DNA from: Asterochloris sp. CNOR1
Lineage: Eukaryota > Chlorophyta > Trebouxiophyceae > Trebouxiales > Trebouxiaceae
NCBI GenBank assembly: GCA_963969365.1
Contig: OZ017752.1
Span: forward strand, 2,914,001 to 2,978,000
DNA: 64,000 bases
Direction of reading: 5' to 3'
Part shown: positions 56,727 to 64,000 of the stretch, piece by piece
Layout: every line of letters begins with the position of its first letter
Position numbering within the stretch: position 1 is the first letter of the stretch
The notes under the pieces: model-generated
Database searches by the model: none
Told to the model about the DNA's origin: nothing
What the model saw: the letters and a program-made list of their open reading frames with translations, nothing else
Program-made: the position numbers and the translations under genes

Positions 56727-59700
56727 CTACAGGGGTATTTTGTGCAACCTGTACATGCGTAAGCCCACCTCAGCCTCCCCAGTGGCACGCACGTGCTCCG
56801 CAAAGGCCTGCAGGTCATGCTGCACCCACTGCTGCACAGTGGCCTTGGACAGGCACCCCATGACTGTGCCAGCCAGCGCCTCTGACCCCGCCGCAGGCGT
56901 GCCAGCCTCCGCAATTGCATCCACTGGGCGCTGCAGCATTGCAGAGGTTTGCTGGCCCTCCGGGGCTTCCTGAGGGGTTTCTGCCAGCACTGGCACATTC
57001 TCCTTCCCGTCAGGCTCTGCAGAGTGCTGCTGCTTGGCCTGTGCTGGCTTTGCAGAGGGTGAGCCAGGGCCGCTGCCATACGCTGTGGAGGCAGGAGGAG
57101 AGAAGCGACGCTGCCTCTTGACTGCTGGCCGGTCACTGGCTGCCCAAGCCTCCTCAGCGGGGGCACTCCCATGGGCGGCTGTCGGCTGCGGCCCAGCTGC
57201 AGCGGGCAGGCACTGCTGTGGGCTGCCGCGGCTGCTGCTGCCACTGCTGCCGCTGGTCCTGGCCGGCGAGCAGAACCCCGCCATGCGCTGCTGCAGAACC
57301 AGGTCAGCGCTGCCCGGGGGCGACGCCTTATGGGGCGTGCCCTCCCACAGGCTGGGAGGCAGCCTGCGCCGGCTCCCGCTTGCAGGGCTGGGGCCCCCAA
57401 CGGCAGAGTCTGCTGGAGCCAGGCATGGCAGCCTGCTCCCGCTGAGCCCCACAGGAGTTGCCCCCTGGCCAGCAGACTGCTTGGAAGCTATGCCATGGGT
57501 GCCTGCTGGAGAGGGCCTGCCTGCTGCTACAGCTCCAGTGCTACATGATGTGGGCTGTCCACAGGGCTGCACGCCCGCTGACGCCTCCTGCTGCATGGGC
57601 GCGGAGTCTGACTTCACGAGCACTGCAGGCTGGTGGAGGGCGTGCTCTCGAGACAGGCTGCCCTGGTGCTGGCAGGCTGACTTGCTCTGGGCTGGCGGTG
57701 CCTTGTCCCAGGCAGCTGCCAGCGTCTGCTGGGGATCTGTGATCTGATCTGCACCAAGCAGGGACACCTACACTGAGCTCTGCATGCGGGAGCCACACGA
57801 CTGCCAGAGTTCCACAACATGCTGAGATAACAGGAGAAGTGCAATGATGTGTGTCTGACCCAGCGGCATCAGCAATGCTGATCAGCTGCCAGTCACAACA
57901 ATGTCAAGCATCAAGCAGCACTGCACAACTGAAGTGACCCACAACATTTGCCGGCCTGATACTAACACCGCATGTGTCAGATTCCTTAGCAGCAGCTGCT
58001 GCAGGATGCTGTACGTGGGCCCCACCTGCCTTTCGCTTGCCCTTTGCCGGGGAGGCATCTGGGCTCTTTTTGCGGGCACCAGTCTCCTGCTTGGAGGCCA
58101 CAGTGGCCACAGCACCGGGGTCCTGCTTGAGTACCAGCTCCAGCTTGGGCGCAGCACTGACAGGAGCCGAAGGTGGCTGCCCAGGCGGGTCTGCTGCAAG
58201 GCGGGCAAAGAAGGCCTGCAGGGAGTGTTGAGCATTGCCCCAGTGGGGCTGCATGCGCAAGGCGCCCTTCACCCTGCAGGCAGAAGCATTTATCTGATGA
58301 GTGTTGAGGCTAAGATCAATGTCAGACCGACATGCAGCAGTGCCTAAGGGCGGCCATCACCTACAGGAAGCAAGTCGTATATACCAGTCACTGTGCAGGG
58401 TGGAGGCCTCAACTTGTGACAAGCAGGTGCAAGCTGCGTGCTTGCAGTCTCCATGTCATAGCAGTGCTCTCAGCTGTAAGATACGCCGAATTGGGCACCA
58501 GAACAACCAGGGAGCTGATAGGTTCCTGCGTGCCAGAGTTGTATGGCCAAACCCTTAGATGTCCAGAGTTGCACATCATCTCTTAGCAAACCTCCGCGGA
58601 CTGCCCAGTCAAAGATTCTGCCTGCCAGTAGCAAGGAGGCAATGTTGTTGGTACCAATTCAAGGTCGCACATCCATGTGACTTCAAAGCCAACTGGAGCT
58701 CACCACCGGGACAGGTTGAGCTGGTTGCGTGGTTGCTGGAAGCGTTCATCAATCAGCAGGATGGCGCCATAGTCCAGCCTGTGCCTGATGCATCTGCCGA
58801 TCGCTTGGTTCAGTGCCCTGCAGCATGTTGGAAGGGAATGCAGGCTGCAAATGTGGTTGCAATTCTGCTGCAGGTGCACTGGTGGTCAGTCAGGCTTGCT
58901 GGTCAACAAGATGAATCGCAGGCAGCATGCCAGTAGGTGACTGTGCACAACTCATTCTGGTGCCCACCAAGGAAGGCCACTCCCATCAGCAGGGCCCAGT
59001 GCTAGCCCTACTGGTCACAACTAGCAAGCCCCGACACAACCCAGACTGACCTGAAGGCCTGCTGGCAGTACCATTGGTCACCGCTGAGCAGGCCTCTCGT
59101 GCGCTGCCCCTGGTCATTGAACTTCTTCTTCAGGTTGACCTTTGTGTCCTGCAGGGCAAACTTGCTGTTAAGAGCTTTGTTAGACATGAATTGGACAGCC
59201 GCAGTTGACCAGATACCATCTATGATTGATGCAGCGCAATGCAGCGCATGTCCCAGGCATGACTGAGCCTGGTTCGTCTAAGCAAAGCCAGCTCAGTGTG
59301 CCGGCGCTCAGCCTGATTGCACACAAAGCCTCACCTTCACATTGGGAAAGGGAATGCCAACCAGCAGCACTGCTCGTGCATTGCCGTCGGTGAAGTCCAG
59401 GCCCTCTGAGACCTGTAAGGCACAACGGATCATTCTGGAGGCTGCATGCAGGGAGGCTGCGCAAGGAGATGCACCGTCTGAATGCAGTATGGCTGCATCC
59501 GTAAAATGCTGGGGCTGCAGCGAGAACTCCTCTTAGCACGCCCACATGCTGTGCCTTGCAGAGGCAGCCAGGCTCCCTGCCAGCAATTGCGATGACAGCC
59601 CCATCGTCGCCAGCACCTCGTCTGAGCACCAGACAGTGACGTACTACAACGTCTTGCAGAGACCTGCCCGCTGTGAACAGACCCACCTTGCCCCGGCAGA

Positions 59701-62700
59701 CTGCCATCATCAAGCCTCCTCTGCCGCTCTTGATGGCTGCATAGTACTCAGCCATGCAGCTGTCAAAGTTGTCTCCTGTCCCCCGCGGCTCAGAGACCAC
59801 AGTCTTGAGGGCGCAGATCTGGGCCCAGGTGCCAGTGGCCTGCAGCAGTATGGGGTTGCCAGCGTGATGATGTGCCTGGTGCCCTGGACTGACGCTATAT
59901 AGGGCTCTTTGTTGGTGTGCATACTTGCAGGCAAGGCACCAAAGCGTCATCCAGTGTGAGCTAAGCCGACTCTAGGCATGAAAGTAAGGGCTTACCTGCC
60001 AGCGGGAGCACAGCTTGTTCATGAGGCTGTAACTGGGCAGGAACATGAGGATGCCATCAGGGACAATCCTGCATGCGGTCAGCACCACCTGCAGGATTGA
60101 AGCCTACTTTGAGCCGGTTGCTGGACATGTGAACATACGTCAAGCGCAGTGAGGCCTTCTGCTGTGAGGCCAGGTGCATGTCTGGCCTGAAGAGCACAGT
60201 TCAGGAACTCAGACAGGCAGCACCCCTCCAAAGGTGAGCAGCACCTTCCACCAGCGGCAGAGGAATCCTGAGGACGTTGGAGACGGGCTTCAGCTCACAA
60301 AGCAATAGCTGTCACCTACGGTTGAACGAGCAGCAGCTTGCATCAAGACGATGTACTTACGCACCACCAGCAGCCCTTAGAAGCTGCAGTGCACCAGCAT
60401 GCAAATTACAAGGTCTAGGCTCACCTACACCCAATGCGCTGACATGCTCACCTGCCAATGTACTGACATGCTCACCTGCAGCCAATGTACTGATCCGCTC
60501 ACCTGGCCCAGGCTGTCTTGGAAGGCAGTGGTGTCTGCCACTCTGTAGGTGGCATTCAGGTTGCTGCCGTCCGGCCCAGCGGAGACAGCGCCTGCCCAGA
60601 CCTGGCGCTTCATGTCCACCACATGGGGCGCCTCCAGTGTCAGGGGGAACCCTGTGCCCAGCTGCAGCACACAGGGAAACTCTTCAGATCCTTTTGCTTG
60701 GTCTGCACCCGCTTTTCCCCACAGCTTTGAAGGCAGGCAGGGCGACTGCTGGCAAGGCTGCCCTTGGCTGCAGGAATCATGGAACGTGATTGTCAGGGAA
60801 TACATGTTTAATCACACAGGGCACCTGCAGGGCTATGCCCATCTAGAGAAGGGTTCAGGCGTGTCAGTGACAGGACACCCTGCACCATATGGAGCACATC
60901 CCTCCCGTACTTGTCTTCACAGGCCCACATGCAAGCTGCTGGTGGCCGTCTTGTGCTCCCCTGGTGCCGGCCAATTTCTGCCAACCAGCCACTGGGTGAG
61001 GCACTAGATCTGCCAGAGACAGGTTAGCAAGATACTTGTTATTGCTGGTCATAGTATGAAGAACCAGTGTGTCTCACCTCGGAGGCGAAGGTGTCCATGG
61101 GGGCCAGAGTCCCTGATGTGAGGACGACGCAGCGTGCAGCCTCGCGCACCCCTCTGAAGGCCACTGCAGGGTTCATGGACCACAGGCACAGCTGCACTAC
61201 CCAACTGGAGGCACTGTTCTGATCGTCAACCCGCCTGAGTATTCGAACAGACATGGATCTGTCAGTAGTGCTCCTCAAAAGCCCAGAAAGTCATGCGCTC
61301 CCCATGGTGAGCAGCGTCATCCACCTGAGGGTTCTACAGGGCCAATGGCAGGCAGGAACAAGCGTGTGCAGAAGGCTGAGACCGGGCGATGCTGCGCTAC
61401 GAATTAGTCGTTTTGCATACCTGAAGCGCCTGTCATTCCTGCTGCGACCAGCGTTCTGGCCCTGAGGCATCCACCGCTGCACTGCCAGGCGGTAGTCCTG
61501 CACATTGTCCTGCCCACTCTGCAGTATGTAAATGTCAGGTGGACGCTCACCAGGCATGCCAGGCGTGGACAGACTGCAGCCGCCAAGCTAGCTTTGCATG
61601 AAGTGCTGGCCACTCATGCGCAACACTTCGCTGTGAGCACACTTTGGCGCCAGCGCCACGTCTCAGTGTGAGTATTGTGCAGCAATGCTGGCGTTCCCAT
61701 GTTAGTGGGTCAGGCGTACAGGAATGCCAACACAGTGCAAGTTCAGGAACAGCAGAAGCTGACGTTGAACCATTTGGCGTGGATGTGTGCCTACATGCCC
61801 CTTTAAAGACCTGGTATTGCACACTGCCAGCGTCGTAGACTGAGCAATGTGTGCGGCAATTGCGCAATTTAGCCCAGCCAAGCAGCTGGCCACTTCGCTA
61901 CATATGCTGCCGGCACACTCACAGCATACATCAGCTGCAGGACCGAGAGAAGCCGTGAGATGACACTGAGTGCTGGGATCCCCTTGGCCAGGGCAGCTTG
62001 GCTGGCAGAGCCTGGGCTGCTGGTCGGCCTCTCCCCTGGCGCTCCTGAAGCAGCATAGAATCCTCTTGTCGTGCAGATTAGTGTGGCAGGATGACACAGC
62101 TGGATGCTGATGTCAAGGGCAGGGCATCAACAGCCTGGCTGCTGTTGCTTGCTCTTGGCTAAGCGGTACTAACCAAGAAGTTACTGCCAAAACGACAGGC
62201 TTGCATGGTGCTCAGCTCACCAGCTGCCCTCAAACAAGCCTGTCCAAGCCTACTGGCTGCTTTGAGTTCCTTGCCCGCCAGAGTGCTGTGTGGCAGTCCC
62301 ATCTGACTCTGTCCCTGCCGACTGCAAGCAGCTCACATCAGCGGCGCGACACCCACCTGGCTGCTGCCTCCTTTTCTCCTCTTCTTGCTGTTGTCGAGCC
62401 TGTTCATATGCTCTGTGCAGCGTCTCCACCTCACTGGGGCCAAGTCCTGCTGCCGCCAGCTCTGCCAAAGCCTGCAGCTTATGGGTGACGGAACCCAGCT
62501 GAAGACCAGATGCTTCACTGAAGCTATCTGCTGGCCAGGCGTTTTGCAGAAGAGGCTGTTCACCACGATGTGATGGGCACAGGTTAGAAATCTGAGGTGC
62601 TGGTGTTCAGTAAATCAGTATCCAGAGGCAGTGTCGCCTAGACTAGGTGAGGACTCTAGTAGAAGGTGGCAAATGCACAGCAACAGCACTGCTCGGCGCA

Positions 62701-64000
62701 GCTCAATGAGTCCCATGCTGACCTGCTTGCCCGCCCAGACCCCCTCAAAGCGCTGCGCTCCTGCCGGCTGCAGAGCCTGGCTGTTGGCTTTGTGCTGGAG
62801 CCAGTGCTGCATGCGCCCCACACCGCCAGCCAAAGTGAGGTAGATGTCATTGCCAGCTCCTGCATCATGGTTTGGGGAACTGAGTTGCTGCAGCATGGGT
62901 ATGAACGGCAGGGAGTCCCTTCTTGATTGAGACCATAGGGTAGGCGGCATGCTCTGGCGGAGCTGATTTGTCAAGCTCAACCTTGCTGGCTGAGCTGCTT
63001 CCTGCCTCTGCTGCATTACACTGCCGGGCTGAGCAGCACACACTACCCCTTGGTGCTGCTTGCATACGCAGCAGGATATAGACACCTGAGGTCATGAGGT
63101 CCAGCTTCTGCAAGGCCATCAGCACCTCCTGCAGCAGCGAGTGTTCCAGCTCTGCAGAAGCCGCCTCCCTGCAGGCCATGGAAGCGACTTGTTTGCCTGA
63201 ATCCCCCACGGTGCACTGTTAGAAAACCCAGGATGCAGCAGTGGTTGCCGTCTGCAAGCTTTGATATAGAGTAAGAACACTTAGCTTGGCACCATCAGAT
63301 GCTGACAGCCAACGTGACTGCTAACATTGCAAGCTGCGACCCCTGGAGCCTGCCTCAGGCAGCCCAGATGCTGACAGCTAGCAAGCAAGCTGCACAGCAC
63401 CAGGTAAGAGCCATCTCAACAGCATTACAGCAGCTGGCTTGGGGAAGGGATGGGGGAGGGGGTTTTGAATTAGATGTGACCACAGCACCCCCAGAGGCTG
63501 GTAGCAAGCACGCACGTGGTGCAGCACCAAAGCTCCTGCATGTGCATGGAGGCCAAGCTCACCTGCACACGTCCTCGATGTTGTGGGCCTCATCAAAGAT
63601 GAGGACTGCCTCTTTCAGGTCAACATCCATGGCCTGGCGGATGACTGGGTCCTGCAGAGTCAAAGCACCTCTGACAGCACTTGAGGAGAGCTGGGAGCTT
63701 GTTCATGTCAAGCACCATCCAATGCCATCTAGGTTAGCTAGCGACAGAGGCAGTTGCTCTGGTGCTGATACAGACTGGCAGCCATGTGTGGCTTTACAAC
63801 CAAGACAGGGCTGGCCATGGGTCACGACAGAGCAGCAGCGGGCTCACCAGAAGGTATGTGTACGGACAGAAGATGAGCTCAGCGCTTTCTGCATATGGGC
63901 ATGCGGATGTCAAACAGGGCATGCACTTCACTTCTGCTATTATCAGCAACAGCGCCAGTGCCGATGCTGCTGGCATTGTGGAGGACCCATTGAGGCTGCA
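56727..64000 (-). CDS. BRIP1: FANCJ/BRIP1 DEAH helicase, N-terminus beyond right edge
   Basis: Rad3/XPD-family iron-sulphur helicase of crosslink and G-quadruplex repair. Visible exons in transcript order: about 63888-63848, 63651-63563, 63168-63086, 62859-62723, 62555-62357, 62044-61923, 61518-61421, 61234-61078, 60661-60503, 60088-59996, 59839-59687, 59412-59335, 59148-59051, 58817-58704, 58273-58026, 57748-56727. It reads [29 protein letters not shown] (motif II), [84 protein letters not shown] (motif V), GIPFPNVK and [20 protein letters not shown] (motif VI). The order and extra segments match BRIP1, not RTEL1 or XPD. Walker A lies outside the window. A long Ser/Pro/Ala tail ([14 protein letters not shown]) ends [10 protein letters not shown]. 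Confidence 0.94.
60425..60512 (-). repeat. Repeated donors at a FANCJ exon end
   Basis: Three units of about 30-36 bases on the minus strand, each with a CAG- or TAG-GTGAGC donor followed by catgtcagtacattgg-like sequence. The real donor is at 60503; the others lie just inside the intron. Confidence 0.85.

Overview
This looks like nuclear DNA of a green alga (Chlorophyta). A trebouxiophyte is my best guess, but that rank is an inference. Genes are intron-rich. Most 3' splice sites read CTGCAG|G, introns run from about 100 to 1200 bases, and TGTAA poly(A)-type signals follow several stop codons. There are no operons or bacterial signals. Coding parts were recovered by joining exons whose reading phases agree and by recalling family sequences; no search was run.

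Layout. 1-5.5 kb (-): an ABC-F ATPase resembling bacterial EttA, cut by the left edge. 6.6-8.9 kb (-): an unnamed zinc-finger-like protein. 9.7-16.9 kb (+): a protein with at least three hnRNP-Q acidic-type helical domains. 17-18.1 kb (+): weak small exons. 19.2-29.5 kb (-): a huge low-complexity protein with two GATA zinc fingers. 30.2-31.1 kb (-): a coiled-coil protein. 31.6-32.8 kb (+): a small cupin. 33.1-37.4 kb (+): a secreted LysM plus GH128-like glycoside hydrolase. 37.9-39.3 kb (+): ribosomal protein uS10 (RPS20). 39.5-44.1 kb (-): IFT38/CLUAP1. 45.6-48.7 kb (-): a WRKY protein. 49.8-55.4 kb (+): a FOP/TON1-family centrosomal protein. 55.7-56.6 kb (+): a four-exon orphan. 56.7-64 kb (-): FANCJ/BRIP1 helicase, cut by the right edge.

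The genes are functionally mixed, as expected for a eukaryotic chromosome. IFT38 and a FOP/TON1 protein together suggest the organism keeps basal bodies and probably a flagellate stage. FANCJ points to crosslink repair, and the LysM-hydrolase to work on a cell wall or extracellular glycans.

The most striking signal is not a gene. In at least seven genes the DNA around an exon-intron junction is repeated in tandem inside the neighbouring intron, often with a usable AG or GT in each copy. Units run from about 30 to 280 bases. These junction echoes suggest that local tandem duplication is shaping introns, and perhaps alternative exons, in this genome.
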